DNA from: Tetracladium setigerum
Taxonomy: Eukaryota > Ascomycota > Leotiomycetes > Helotiales
Length of the DNA: 64,000 bases
Assembly (NCBI GenBank): GCA_031472005.1
Contig: PZJY01000006.1
Location: 2,170,001-2,234,000 of the forward strand
Reading direction: 5' to 3'
The position numbers and the translations under genes are program-made. How positions within the stretch are numbered: position 1 is the stretch's first letter; each line of letters opens with the position of its first letter. Shown here piece after piece: positions 33,600-45,407 of the stretch. The notes under the pieces are model-generated. The model made no database searches, was not told the origin of the DNA, and worked only from the letters and a program-made list of their open reading frames with translations.

Positions 33600-34290
33600 T
33601 TACAACCTTGAATGGGGCCTTCATTTGATCGTACAAGTTCTCTGTGCATCTTCTATTCATCTCAGCAATCCGGTGCTGTATCTCCTCGTGCTTAATTTTG
33701 TCCGATTCCTCTTGTAGAGCCTTTTTCATCTCTTTTTTCGGAATCGAAGATTCTTCGGCGTAAGCGTTGCTTTCTAATAGCCCGAATCCAATACCTTCAA
33801 TAATAGGGTTAAGATCCGGACTCTGGGCAGGATGCGATAGATTTTGGATGTTGTGGGCCTTCTTGCCACTCTTATGCTATTAGTCCACATTTTCTTATCC
33901 CATGAGAAGACTCCTCATTCTTTTGTAAAAAAAAGCCAGGATTTATTGTCATTAAGCCGCATAAATTTAATAGCTTCGACGTGTATAGGTAGAAGGTTAT
34001 CTACGTGGTACTTCACTTCTTGGCCATTGAATTACCCTGAACCTCCAACCTCCACCTTATGAGACTTCCCAGCTTCCCATTCCCTTACTCTTTCAGTGTA
34101 TTCCCTCTTTTCCTCAGTGATTGGACACGAAGGCTTGGCTTCTGATAGGCAGGTTACTTAACCTTGTCCTTCTCATGATTGTAGAGAGCCTCATCTGTGT
34201 AGACTATGTTATGGTCAAAGAACTCAAAAAAAGCTAGGTGGTAGGTAGAGATGTGTGTTTTCGTGGGTAAACCTTTCTGCCCAGTTTTTA
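33600..34290 (-). mobile_element. Decayed Tc1/mariner-type transposase fragment
   Basis: Read on the minus strand, broken frames join into a recognisable DDE transposase: THISTYHLAFFEFFDHNI..YTDEALYNHEKDKV, then EKREYTERVREWEAGKSHKV, then KYHVDNLLPIHVEAIKFMR, then AHNIQNLSHPAQSPDLNPI and KHEEIQHRIAEMNRRC. HPAQSPDLNPIE is the hallmark around the second catalytic Asp of Tc1/mariner proteins. In-frame stops and frame changes show it is dead, and the N-terminal DNA-binding half is missing. I saw no clear terminal inverted repeats. It lies about 230 bases beyond the cluster MFS gene, marking the right edge of the cluster. Confidence 0.8.
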
Positions 34291-34661
34291 ATTAGCAGAT
34301 GTAATAACCTTCTTAACAAAGGCACACTTACATCACCCATTCCGTTGTGATTGACGCTTACTTACCAACAGGTAGTTAGTTGGTGGTACTCAATTTCGAC
34401 TCGACTTGGAGAAACAAAACATCTTGAGGGACGCGTGCATCGCAAATTCAATTCCGTCTCCACCGTCGGGACTCGTGTACAGTATATATCGATTTGCGTG
34501 CGTAATAAGCCAGAGGTCGATCGTGAAGTGTTGTACTGCATTGCCCGCAGTATCATCTCAATACGGAACGGCTTGCGCATTGACTTCTGGGCACACACCC
34601 ATGCAAACCCACCTGCCTTGAGCTCATTGGTCTGTCGGCCATCGGGTCCAGGTGTCGTCAG

Positions 34662-34739
34662 CCCCGCTAGGAGAATAAATTAAGCGAATGCGAAAGTGGT
34701 CGCCAACCCCGCTAGGAGATTAAATTAAGCGAATGCGAA
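34662..34739. repeat. 33-bp direct repeat, two copies, 45-bp period
   Basis: CCCCGCTAGGAGA(A/T)TAAATT followed by AAGCGAATGCGAA occurs at 34662-34694 and 34707-34739, differing by one base, with a 12-base spacer. It is non-coding and lies about 500 bases upstream of the RTA1 gene. Confidence 0.8.
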
Positions 34740-35249
34740 GCAGCACCGGCGGCTTTTCGACCAATAACACTTTCAGTATCAATTTCGCCGCAACACGCCA
34801 TGCCTGCGAAGGGGGCGGCCCGGCGGCTGTAAACAATTTGATAAAGTCAAAAAGGCAGCAGCCCTTTTAGCCCTGTCACACAATCCATCCACTAGTGGAT
34901 CGGATCTCCTAAGTAAGACTACACTCGTCGCCCGCATGCTCCCTTTTGAACCATAGTCTGCTTTTTCATTCTCATCTCACCTCATCTCAGCTTCAAAGCA
35001 CAACACAACACAACTCTCCATCCACTCTGGCATTCATTCACTCACTCACTCTTTATTGATATAATTTTCTCTGATCTGACCCGCTGAGTCTACTACGACT
35101 TTTCTCTATATACCACGAAATCAAATTCGAGCCAGTTTGCCTTTCTTTGGCGGCTCTGCCACCTCTGTCACCTCTGTCACTCCGATACTTCCTCACCCTA
35201 AGTCTCGTCCATTCCGCCCTCGACTCAACTCCTTACGAAAATCATCACA

Positions 35250-36211
35250 ATGTCGTCCCCCGACGATCCCTCCTCCCAGTACCTCGTCTCCTTTGGCCCC
35301 GACGCCAACTGTACCCTCGCCCTATGCCCCGTCGAATCCTCCCTACAGGGCTACCGGCCCTCCCTCTCTGCGCAAATCGCCTTCATCGCCCTCTTTGGCG
35401 TTTCCATGTTCATTCATCTGGTCCAGGGCATCCGCTATCGCACCTGGTTCTTCGCCAGCATGATGGTGGTCGGCTGCATCGGCGAGATGATCGGTTACGC
35501 TGGACGCGTTTTGCTCTACCAGAACCCCTTCTCCTTTGACGGCTTCATCGTTGAGATCTGCTGCATTACAATCTCGCCCGTCTTCTTCGCTGCTGCCATC
35601 TACGTCACTCTCTCCAGGGTCGCGAACTTTTTGGGCCCTGAAGCTTGCAGGTTTGCCCCAAGGTATTCGTGTGGGTATTTGTGCCTTGCGATGTCCTTAG
35701 TTTGATCTTGCAGTCCGTGGGCGGTGCCTTATCATCGAGTTCAGTGGGGAGTGACAAATCGGGCGAGTACATCACGCTTGCAGGTCTGGCATTCCAGGTC
35801 TTCACTCTTTCTCTCTTCATCGCTATGGCGTCAGACTACCTCTTGCGCTACCGTTCGTACCGTAAGTCTCAGCAAGTGGATCAACGCACGATCCTCTCGA
35901 TGCGCCTTAAGATCTTTGGCGTTTTCTTCTCGGCAGCTATTCTCTTGATCCTTATCCGTTGCTGCTACCGTATTGCCGAGCTCGGTCAAGGATACAGTGG
36001 GAAAATCTTCCACATGGAGGGTCTGTTCTATGGGCTGGAGTCGGTAATGGTGATCCTGGCCGTGTTCGCTTTGAACATTGCTCAACCAGGTACGCTTCTG
36101 TCCCATGTAGGGAAATTCTCGTTCGTACTGACAGTTGCAGGCTTCGCATTCCAGAACCGCTCCGAGCAAAAGGAGTCAAAGGAAGGAGAAGCCACTCCGA
36201 TCCAAGAATAA
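35250..36211 (+). CDS. RTA1-family seven-TM membrane protein, one apparent frameshift
   Basis: The start CACAATGTCG has a good context. The segments QIAFIALFGVSMFIHLVQG, YAGRVLLYQNPF, VFVPCDVLSLILQSVGGAL and RCCYRIAELGQG are typical of the RTA1 family (yeast Rta1/Rsb1/Pug1/Rtm1), implicated in lipid translocation and resistance to toxic compounds. The frame breaks at 35666-35667, where TT should be TTT (RYFVWVFVP); with that base restored and a 51-bp intron (36090-36140) removed, 303 codons remain, the usual length. The intron has no stop and a length divisible by three, so retention would also be read through; the spliced form gives the family ending QPGFAF. Hence a sequence error is more likely than a broken gene. 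Confidence 0.88.
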
Positions 36212-37894
36212 AAGAAGTCGTCAGGTAGGCTGCCAACAGCCATAGACATGTTGCCCACCTGAGGGACCAGCGCACATTGGGCTTGTAACGGGTCTGAAAT
36301 GGTCCGATGGAGGCCATCTGATCTATGCCGAAGCAGAATAGGCGTAAAGGCTAGCGGTAGATAGAATTTGCTTTTTTGTATTACCTCCTGTAGGGCATTG
36401 TGGCCCTCTTGTTGATGCACTTGGATTAGTGGAGTGTGATACTGGGGATCATCGCTACTAGGCATGGCTGGGTGTGATTTATTATATTCTCAATAACAGC
36501 GTGGATTACCAATTTCAGCCTGAAGTGCACAAGTAAAGCCAAAAAAATACATAAACTTTATAAATCTATTCGTGCAGCAATATGAGATGGTCCGTGTTTC
36601 ACATCGTATTCCCAAGCTCGAAGATTCCACACTCCTTCTTCCCCGACGCCTCTTATTTCGCAGTAGTAGCAACTGAAACTATTTGCTCATTCAGGTCTAT
36701 TGACAACCTTTTTTAACAAACATACAAGTTTTATATCTCGCAAAGTATTTATTCTCGAAACACTGGTGCATTCCTTCTGCTCCTCCCGGCATCTCAAAAG
36801 TGTGGGCGCTTTCTGATTCTGACACAAAGTCGCGATCTAACATATATCCAACAGATCCTTTAGTGGCAAACTTGTCAATTTCAACCTTTAAGAGATCGCC
36901 GGTGATGCAGGCTAGTATGTACACACAACGATGTCGAATCCAAAAAATGCGATTATTTGGCAGCTAAAGAAATTGAGTCTAGCTTATTACACGATGGTTT
37001 CCTCGTCATCCGCTGCACGTATCACAGCTCGCAATCTCGTCGGGATGGAATACCTATCACGCATGCACGCTACAACTGATCTATTATCGATGGCGATATA
37101 AATGTTATCAAAGACGACGAGAAGCATGAGGAGGCTAGGTTTCCGGTCTGGTAGAGGGTCAAAGTGAATGACCGCGCAATTATTATGCTTCAATCACTTC
37201 AGGTTTGCGGCCGGATTATATATATGAGAGGGATGTGATTTCGGGGGATTGATAGGACCTTAGGGAGTGATAATATAAAGAAACATGCAATAGTCTTGTT
37301 TTACGGGTGAATGGGACTGAGAAAGCAAGAGTGGGTAGTGTAGATATCTCGGATCCTTCATCAGACCATCCAAGTTCTTGGCTGCTGATAAGAAGTATTG
37401 AGATTGGTGACCAATTCATATTGCTATCGGATTCGTTAAAAGTCTAGAACTTTAGGTATCATGACTCAAAGATCTTGATATGATTATGCAATTTCTTCGA
37501 AGTTCTCGATGTTGTCGCTAGGTTTTGCATGTCGGAACTCCGCAATCTCTCTCTTTCTCGAAAGACGAACGTTTTCCTTCGCACAGGGAGCGAATCATGG
37601 TGAGAAGTTAGTTCTTATTCTTGTATTATATACTTTCTAGAATAAATTGCTAATGATGAGATGAGGGGTTGCGGTGCCTGTCTTGATTAAACTTCCAGCT
37701 TATAGTTTCTCTTGACAAGTTGTTCAACGAATTGTTAATAACGTAAGTTAACTCGAATATCAATTGCTGATTCGGAATTTACTAACAACTCTTTGGAAAA
37801 GTAGATGAAAAGGGAGTTACGCTGACCGCAAGTCGCACAACATCTTGTCCATGCCTCGAAATTATTTGAAAACTTTGAACAAAATTTGTGTGAA
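36212..37894. other. Intergenic region with weak minus-strand open frames
   Basis: About 1.7 kb. Minus-strand open stretches at 37419-37216, 37193-36987 and 36924-36697 (the last ending GMHQCFENKYFARYKTC) look mildly coding, but I could not join them with good splice sites and recognise none. They may be a decayed gene or chance. There is no other gene. Confidence 0.3.
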
Positions 37895-39606
37895 ATGATC
37901 AATTTCCGGCCCCAGAACGACGATGGCATGAACACGACCCGTGATGATGGTCCAGGAAATAAAATGTACCAAAAGGATGCTACAGACTTAGAGAAGCAAG
38001 TCCTGCAAGATGTTAAGCTAGCAGAGCAAAGGGCCAGCTTTGCAATCCCCAAGGCATCTTCAACAGCCATCATCACAAACATTCAATACGTGGAATGGAA
38101 CGACGAAGACGACCCAAGAAATCCCATGAACTGGAAGAAATGGAGAAAATGGGTAGCCCTCAGTCTCGGTAAATTCTCCTCCCTCCCTCCCTCCCTTACA
38201 CCACGCAAATATCCTCGCTAATGACCAAAGTCTCTGGCTACACATTTATGTCACCTCTAACCTCCTCCATTCTGGCACCTAGTCTGCATCAAATCGGCAT
38301 AGACCTTCACATTGCATCGGAAAGCGAGCAAAATCTCTGTCTCTCCATCTTTGTTCTAGGCTTCACATTCGGTCCTCTCCTCCTCGCACCGCTCTCGGAA
38401 ATGTACGGTCGCGCTATCATCCTTCAACTCTCTAATGTCGTCTATTTCGTCTTTAACCTCGCATGTGGCTTCGCTCAAACGGGTCCACAGCTGATGGCCT
38501 TTCGCTTGTTTGCTGGGTTGGGAGGATCGGCATCACTGGTTCTGGGCGGTGGGGTGATTAGTGATTTATTTGCTCCGGAGGAGCGAGGGGTTGCTTTGGG
38601 TATTTATTCTCTGTTTCCGCTTTTAGGACCGGCGGTTGGTCCGATTTGTGGTGGGTTCATCACCGATTATTCGACTTGGAGGTGGTCGTTTTGGGGACTA
38701 CTATTGCGGATTTTCCGATCATGGTTTTGGGATTTGTTTTCCTAGAGGAGACTTATACGCCTATTGTTCTTTTGAGAATAAAGAGGAATTTGGTAAATGA
38801 GACTGGAAATTTGATGCTCTTTACGAGATATGAAGTCCCTGGCCGTTCGGTATCGAAAGAACTCCAGGAAACTTTGATGCGACCTCTGAAGCTCATCGCA
38901 ACTCAACTTATTATCTTGGTTATTGGTATTTACATGGCCTATGTCTATGGCTTGATGTACATCTGCCTTGCCACATTTCCAAAACTGTGGACTGAAAGAT
39001 ACGGACAGTCTGTCAGTATGGCTGGTCTGAATTATATCTCGCTTGGCGTTGGGTTCACAGTCGGCATTCAAGTAAGTACCTAATCAGCACCCAGTACTTC
39101 TCTCACAGACACAAATCTTTGCTAACATACCGACCTAGATATCCTCCCCGATTCAAGACAAAATATACGTCAAACTCAAAGCTCGAAATAACGGCATCGG
39201 CCTCCCGGAATTCCGCATCCCTCTCCTCATCCCCGTTGTCATCCTCCTCCCCATCGGCCTCATTCTCTACGGCTGGACAGCGGAGTACAAAACGCACTGG
39301 ATCTTCCCTAACATTGGAGCCGCTCTTTTTGGTGCTGGCATCATGATTGGTTTCAACACCGTCATCACATATATTGTTGACTCCTATCCGCTCTATGCCG
39401 CGAGTGCCAACGCAGCTGCTTCGGTCTTGAGGAACTTCACTGCCTTGTTATTTCCGCTGTTTGCGCCGGAAATGTATGCCAAATTGGGGTATGGGTGGGG
39501 AAATACGGTATTAGCCGGGGTAGCGGTCGTGATTGGTATACCGTTGCCGATTTATTTATGGTATTTTGGTGCGAAGTTGAGGGAGAGGTCGAGCTGGGCT
39601 TCGTGA
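37895..39606 (+). CDS. MFS transporter (DHA1, 12 TM), one apparent frameshift
   Basis: Exons 37895-38168, 38231-39071 and 39139-39606, with introns of 62 bp, containing a (CCCT)n tract, and 67 bp. A hydrophilic N-terminus (VEWNDEDDPRNPMNWKKW) precedes GYTFMSPLTSSILAP, LSEMYGRA (motif A), GPAVGPICGGFITDY (motif C) and a large central loop, the layout of DHA1 drug:H+ antiporters. The frame slips at 38693-38696, where GGGG should be GGGGG (WRWSFWGTTIADFPI); restored, it gives 527 residues, normal for the family. The start at 37895 follows a T-rich 5' region; an in-frame ATG downstream (MNTTRDDG) is the alternative. The substrate is unknown. It shares no promoter with the metabolite cluster and is separated from it by the transposon relic and the RTA1 gene. 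Confidence 0.9.
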
Positions 39607-39825
39607 AGGAGTTGGGAGAGTGTTGAACACTTCTTCACGAACAACCATATTGAAATGAAGCAAATCAATATAATTACGGACCGTGACTGTGAAAATTTCG
39701 CGGCATAGGAAGTCTGGGTAATATCTATGTGGGGTTCGATATCTTTTCCTTCTGCTCAAAAAAAAACTCAGGGATTTCAACACAACACATCCAAAACACC
39801 TCTTAGTCACAGATAACTTGAGGTA

Positions 39826-40691
39826 CTACGTCACTTTAATATATCTTAAGAATAAAATTTTAATCCTGTTAGATCTCTTACTGCTCAAATTCCCCAAGTC
39901 CCGGGCGTTCTCCTCCGCAAACTTCTTCATAACAGGCGCAATTCTCACCAAACACGCCTCAACCAACTCCCTCACCTCACTTCCCCAAGCCTTCCCGCCA
40001 TCAAACACAGCCGGCTGAACCGATCCATAAAATTGCCTCCCTTCATTTCCATCCTCGACAATCTCTCCACCTATTGGCGGCCAATGCGCATGACCATGGA
40101 TGAATGCCGTATGGAACATATACGCACTCTCGAATTCAAAATTAAGAATTCCTTCTTCGGCTGCTTTGGGGAGATCTTCTACGTAGATGCTGAAATGTTG
40201 AAATGGTTTATTAGGTACTAGTTATTTTGAATTTGAGAGAGGGAGAGGAGGGAGAAATGGAAAGAGGACAGTACCTAGGTCGAAGATTCAAAGCCGCTCT
40301 GAACAGCGGATCTTCAATCTCCCAATTATCTTCCACAATCCAATCCCTCACTCTCTTCCCCGTCGGTATCGCCGGCCTAAATCACCACCCAACCCAAAAA
40401 TCAGCATCTTGACATATGCTCAATCTATTATTATTCTTTCAATTGTTTTTTTTTTTTTTTTTAAAAAAACAAGGGAGTCAAGGTCACGAACCAGGGAATC
40501 GTCTCATCCCTCCTCCATTTAAACGTCGTACAAACCCGCGTGTGTGGATTTCTTGGCGAGACGAAGATTCTATCGGCTCCTATGAGGTCGCAGAAGAGAG
40601 GCATGAAGGCATGGATGAGTTTTGCGGGGTCGTTGGGGTATATTAAGAAGAGAGTTTCGAGGGTTGGAGGGAGGGGTGTGGCGGGTAGCAT
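39826..40691 (-). CDS. Conserved-looking protein of unknown function, three exons
   Basis: I do not recognise this family. Exons are 40691 to about 40475, 40376-40275 and 40189-39826. The second intron (40190-40274) has good sites and joins RP/SIYVEDLPKAAEEGIL in frame. The first intron spans a T/A homopolymer; its donor is uncertain because the GTGACC site leaves the wrong phase and a GTTTTT site is poor. The product (about 220 residues) begins MLPATPLPPTLETLFLIYP and has DRIFVSPRNPHTRVCTTF, a Trp-rich middle (VRDWIVEDNWEIED) and FHTAFIHGHAHWPPIG. It has no signal peptide or membrane segment. The HGHAHW segment could bind metal, which is a guess. It is convergent with the upstream DHA1 transporter. 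Confidence 0.6.
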
Positions 40692-41742
40692 ATTTTGTGG
40701 TTGACCTGACTTTTTCTGTTTAGAGTAAATCAGGCACTGCGGAAATGTTCAGTTTGCAGTCAAACTACAGTAGAATATAATACTGATGCTCGTAGAAACC
40801 CATGTGAAATGATTGAGCTATCTTAGTAAATACAAAAAGCCTGGGGAAGTTGGAACCATCGAGATGGAGCTGATTGCTTAGGATGGCCTTTGCTGTTGCA
40901 TTTGTAAATCATGACGTGATAATCGTTTTCATCCCAGATCCCAGTGAGAGGGAGTGAAAGCCGTTAAGCTAGTTGCATCTCATATAAATCCATATTATGA
41001 TCCTATGGGAGAGTGGAGGGTGGGGCTGGCTCACACCCGTGCATTTTCTGATAAGTAGAAGGAGATAAAAAAAGACCCTCGCCTATTTCCCCGCCAAAGT
41101 GGCTCGGTATTCCGAAAGTCTGCAGAATTACGTTTGTTTGAATCAAGAAGCAGGAATTAGATCGTCACTCGTTTTTTTTTTCAATCATTCGAATCACCAG
41201 GTGTACTACTCATCAATCTATTCGGATATCGAAGAGCTTGAAAGTTCTGACAATCCCAAACGTCGTTCGAAAATTGCCGGCCGGAATCAACAAAGACCCA
41301 CTCACCCCATCCTTTGGAACTGATACACATCGAACCACTTGAAGCTATACCATGTATTCCTTCCCTTATCCTTATCTATCAATCAATCAATCATACCAGG
41401 TAACTTTCACATGCAGCATTCCTTCCACAGCATATCTAGGTGGTTGTCATTTATCTACAAGTCATAATGTCATGCTCAAGCTTGAATTCTCATCAGATAT
41501 CTGCTTCTATCAGTCCAAGATCCCAAACCAGTGGCACGGTAACGACCGCAACTCGGAACAAGATAACACATTGAATAAGATGTTATAAATACAATTATGT
41601 ACTGCAACTTATGAGCGCGTTGATCCTGAATTTCCATTCTCCTCGTGAATTGAGTTCAGTGTCCATCTCCATCTCCACGTTCACCCCACCTCTTCCAAAT
41701 TTTCTATTTTTAACTTACTTACAACAATCGATTCGAGTCACA
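40692..41742. other. Intergenic region
   Basis: About 1 kb, A/T-rich, carrying the divergent promoters of the unknown protein and the next MFS gene. A CA/CT-rich stretch just before 41743 fits a 5' UTR. I see no gene. Confidence 0.5.
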
Positions 41743-43778
41743 ATGAATGCCAATATGGGGTTTGATGAACAGGAATGGCCTCCCGGAACTGTCAGACTTG
41801 AAGGTATGTTGGCGAAATTCTCGAGGTGGTTGACGGATTACACTAAACAAAAATCAAAACACCAGATCTCTTGAAGGGAGGGGAACTCATTCTTCAACCC
41901 CGACCGAGCATCGATCCCAATGATCCACTTGTAAGTTGCAGCCCAACCATCTTGTTTGAAATGACTCCAAGCATGATTCTGAAAACGTGTTTTGTACCTA
42001 GAATTGGCCGGCATGGCGCAAGTATTTGAATTTTGGACTTGCGTGTTTCTATGTTGTGATTGTTGCTGCCGCGTAAGTACACATGAATTTTTCTTTAAAA
42101 AAATAATTTGTACAGTACAAGACTAACGCGAACTCGCAGCATCGGTGTGGTGACCACGACTTGGGGTGTGATGAATCGTAAACTAGGATTCAGTTTCGAC
42201 AGTAAGTTTTCGAAGGGCCCTCATTTATCTGTTTTGGAATCAATGGGACTACATCAAATATTGAAGAGGGAATCGCTGACCTTTTTGTGTAGCTCTCAAT
42301 ATCAGCTATGCTACGGGCTGTGCTGGTTTGGCAGTTGGTGGTCTTATCTTCATTCCCTTCGCCCTCAAATTCGGCCGCCGTCCAATTTACGTTGTCAGTG
42401 CTCTAGCTCAATGTCTTTTCTCGGTGTGGGCAGGCAAGACAAAAACCGTCGGTGATTTGATCGGTTGGAACACTTTGAATTGTCTCTTTGGCTCGCTGGC
42501 TGAGATTATTGTGCAATTGACAGTATGTCCTCAGTTCCAATACTTACTTACATATAAATTGAAGCATGCTGACGAAAGCCAAGGTCGCGGATATGTTCTT
42601 CGTTCACCAGAGAGGTCGCATGAATAGTATTTACTTCTGGTCTTTCATCTGTGGCTCTAGTTTGTCGTCCATAGCTGGAGGATATGTCACCAGAAAACTT
42701 GGTTGGCAATGGGTCTGGTGGATTATGGCCATTCTCTTTGGCGCATCCTGGCCGATCTACATATTCTGCTTTGAGGAGACAAAGTACGATCATCCTTACG
42801 AGGAAGGTATCGATCCAATTGAAGATCAAGCCATCCGAGAAGAAGAGATTGCAGAGAAACTCAAGCTTTCGGATACCAAGGATGTGTCTGCTGGCCCGCA
42901 GTATCCGAAGGTAGAGATCGATCACACAATTCCACCGCGGACTTACATTCAACGCTTGGCCCTTTGGCGGGCTTCGCCAGGTCCATTTGGTTTGTTCCTT
43001 CGTCATAGCTATCAACCAATCTTGGTGTGTTGCACGATTCCAGCAGTTGCGTACATGTCTTTGGTCTACAGCATTATCAATGCATCGACTACGGTGGCAA
43101 TCACAGTCCTCTCCGAGTATTTGTATGAACCACCATACAACTTTGATTCCTCACAGATTGGACTCATGAGTCTCCCAATGTGGCTCGGGACAACACTCGG
43201 ATTGCTGGTCTGCGGTCCGATTAGTGATTGGAGTATCGTTTACCTTGCGAAGCGAAATAATGGGGTTTATGAGCCCGAAATGAGACTTTGGGTGATGGCA
43301 GCATTCATTCCTTTCGTGCCGACTGGTCTTTGTATGTTTGGAATTGGTCTTGCGAAAGGACTGCCATGGCCAGTAGTTGCTGTGGGATATGGTCTCCTCA
43401 CATTTGGAACTTCACCCATCAGCAGTATTGCCTTGACCTATCTCACAGATGCCTACACTGACGTAAGTTTCCCCCATTCTTCTTCCTTTCTCTCCACGAA
43501 TGTTCGTTGACCGAAATACACAGATTGTTGCTGATTCAATTGTTGCCATTACCGTGACTCGTAATATCATGGCGACCATCTTTGTGTTCGCGATTGCGCC
43601 TTGGGTTCATGGAATCGGCTTGCAGAATGTATTCATCATGCTTGCGGTTCTCTCTACCGCCATCTTACTTTCTGTCTTTGGCTTCGTCTTCTATGGTAAG
43701 ACGATGCGTGTGAAGACTGCTCCCAGATATCGCTATTTTGGCGGGCGACAGATCAACACCAGAGGCGTGGTTGCGTGA
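41743..43778 (+). CDS. MFS transporter (DHA1-like), seven exons
   Basis: Exons 41743-41803, 41866-41930, 42002-42072, 42140-42201, 42293-42522, 42584-43462 and 43524-43778 join without any frameshift to 540 residues. All six introns are 61-91 bp with GTAAGT or GTATGT donors. The N-terminal tail (WPPGTVRLEDLLKG, IDPNDPLNWPAWRKY) carries the DPxNP/NW element of fungal DHA1 transporters. FGRRPIYVVSAL is motif A, and VHQRGRMNSIYFW with CGSSLSSIAGGYV is the motif C region. A long central loop (EEGIDPIEDQAIREEEIAEK) separates the two six-TM halves, and the second half ends RYRYFGGRQI. Such exporters often handle toxins or metabolites; nothing nearby identifies the substrate. Confidence 0.92.
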
Positions 43779-44434
43779 TGAACGACGAGCGAGAAAGAAA
43801 GATGATGTGGCATAATTAATTGATCACTTGTAATTTTGTTCATCAGGAGACGCCGAAAGCCTGAAATAGTCAGAATAAGTAGTAGTTCAGGATCAATCCG
43901 GAACTTGGCAGATGCCTTACCTCTCATAGTACCCTCCTATATAAATCAAAGAAACGCACATCATGCTCCACACTGTCTTAGCGTGGGCATAGAGTGTAAG
44001 AAGTCCTGTTATCCGTAGGTACTTTAGAAGATATAAATTGGGGATGAGAGAAAGCGAGACAACAAGTTTCCATCCCGACATCGCTGCTGCTGTTGTGTCG
44101 TCACATGACTAGGTACAGGAACCTTGTGATCCAATCCAATCAGCGACACGCTCGCTATCTCTCACCCAATCAGGGCAATCAATGGCGAATCCGCTAGATC
44201 AATTGAACTTTTATCCCATCTCAAAAAACAACGACAGGCCGTCTGTTGCAAACCCTCTTCAATTAAACAATCGAAATATATATACCTCGCCGTCACGAGA
44301 TCTGTCGACTTGGAGGAGTTCAGAAGCGCTGTGATTCTTGAGCGAGCGGGAAAGGGAAGGAAAGGCGGTGAAAAGCGCGGGGGTTATTTTACTATCGTTT
44401 TATTATTATTATATCCTCAGCCTTCTCATCCAAG
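43779..44434. other. Intergenic region
   Basis: About 650 bases, with the 3' end of the MFS gene and the promoter of the mitochondrial carrier. Two CCAATCAG/CCAATCA motifs (about 44136 and 44167) are CCAAT-box-like. I see no gene. Confidence 0.45.
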
Positions 44435-45407
44435 ATGGCCGACGTAGCTGCTGAGTTCGAAGACGGTGGATTGAAGAGGACCTTGAAGGATCTATTTGCT
44501 GGAGCTGCTGGCGGCATTGCTCAGGTGCTTTTGGGTGAGATATTTCTGCCTGTCCCTCGAATACATCACAAGAACACACATCTAACACCCTCCCAGGCCA
44601 ACCTTTCGACATAGTAAAAGTGCGTCTCCAAACCACAACACAATATCCCTCGGCTCTCGCCGCCGCCAAATCAATCTACAAAACTGAAGGCCCCCTCGCC
44701 TTCTACAAAGGCACCCTCACCCCCCTCATCGGCATCGGCGCCTGCGTCTCCGTCCAATTCGGCGCCTTCCACGAAGCCCGCCGCCGCTTCGAAGCCTACA
44801 ACGGCTCCAAAAACCCCTCTCCCCAGGCCTCTCTTACGCACAATACTACGCCTCCGGAGCATTCGCTGGTATCGCCAATTCCGTCATCTCAGGACCCATC
44901 GAGCACGTGAGAATCAGATTGCAAACACAACCCCATGGCGCTGGAAAATTGTATTCCGGACCGCTCGATTGCGTTCGTAAATTGAGTGCCCATGAGGGTG
45001 TGCTCAAGGGACTTTATCGCGGTGAAGCTGTTACTATTCTCCGTGAAGCTCAGGCGTATGGTGTTTGGTTCCTTAGTTTCGAATACCTCATGAACCTTGA
45101 TGCCGCGCGTAACAAGATCGAACGTAAGCAGATCCCGACCTGGAAAGTAGCCTTTTATGGTGGATTGGCCGGAGAAGCATTGTGGTTGGCGAGTTATCCG
45201 TTTGATGTTGTCAAGAGCAAGATGCAGAGTGATGGCTTTGGAAAGGAGAGGAAGTATGCGAGCATGAGGGATTGCTTTAGTCAGACTTATGCGAAGGAGG
45301 GCGCGAGGGGCTTCTGGAAGGGCATTGCACCAACGCTGTTGAGGGCTATGCCTGTGAGTGCTGGAACTTTCGCCGTCGTGGAGTTGACCATGAGGGCCAT
45401 TAGTTGA
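44435..45407 (+). CDS. Mitochondrial carrier of the YMC1/YMC2 type, one apparent frameshift
   Basis: Exons 44435-44534 and 44597-45407, with a 62-bp intron. There are three SLC25 repeats with signature motifs QPFDIVKVRLQT, GPIEHVRIRLQT and YPFDVVKSKMQS, and six TM segments. FAGAAGGIAQVLLGQPFD and FYKGTLTPLIGIGACVSVQF match the yeast Ymc1/Ymc2 group of inner-membrane carriers, linked to organic-acid/amino-acid transport. The frame slips at 44826-44827, where GG should be GGG (SPQGLSYAQYYASG); restored, the protein is 303 residues, exactly carrier length. The exact substrate cannot be told from sequence. Confidence 0.92.

Larger units (their letters stand above)
33370..35249. other. Intergenic region between cluster MFS and RTA1 gene
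   Basis: About 1.9 kb holding the transposase relic and the 33-bp direct repeat. The last 300 bases are CA/CT-rich (TCATTCACTCACTCACTC), fitting the promoter and 5' UTR of the RTA1 gene. I see no intact gene. Confidence 0.55.

Noticed and set aside
33370..34660. RIP (repeat-induced point mutation) as the cause of the transposase decay
   Set aside because: The region is A/T-rich with stops, but without an intact copy the direction of changes cannot be judged; the shifts are not explained by RIP.
36697..37419. A three-exon minus-strand gene
   Set aside because: The open stretches could not be joined by GT-AG introns that keep phase, and no start or family was recognised.
35250..43778. RTA1 and the two DHA1 transporters as part of the metabolite cluster
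   Set aside because: They are separated from it by about 1.9 kb with a dead transposon, include no biosynthetic gene, and lack the shared CATCCGAAT element in their promoters as far as I could see.
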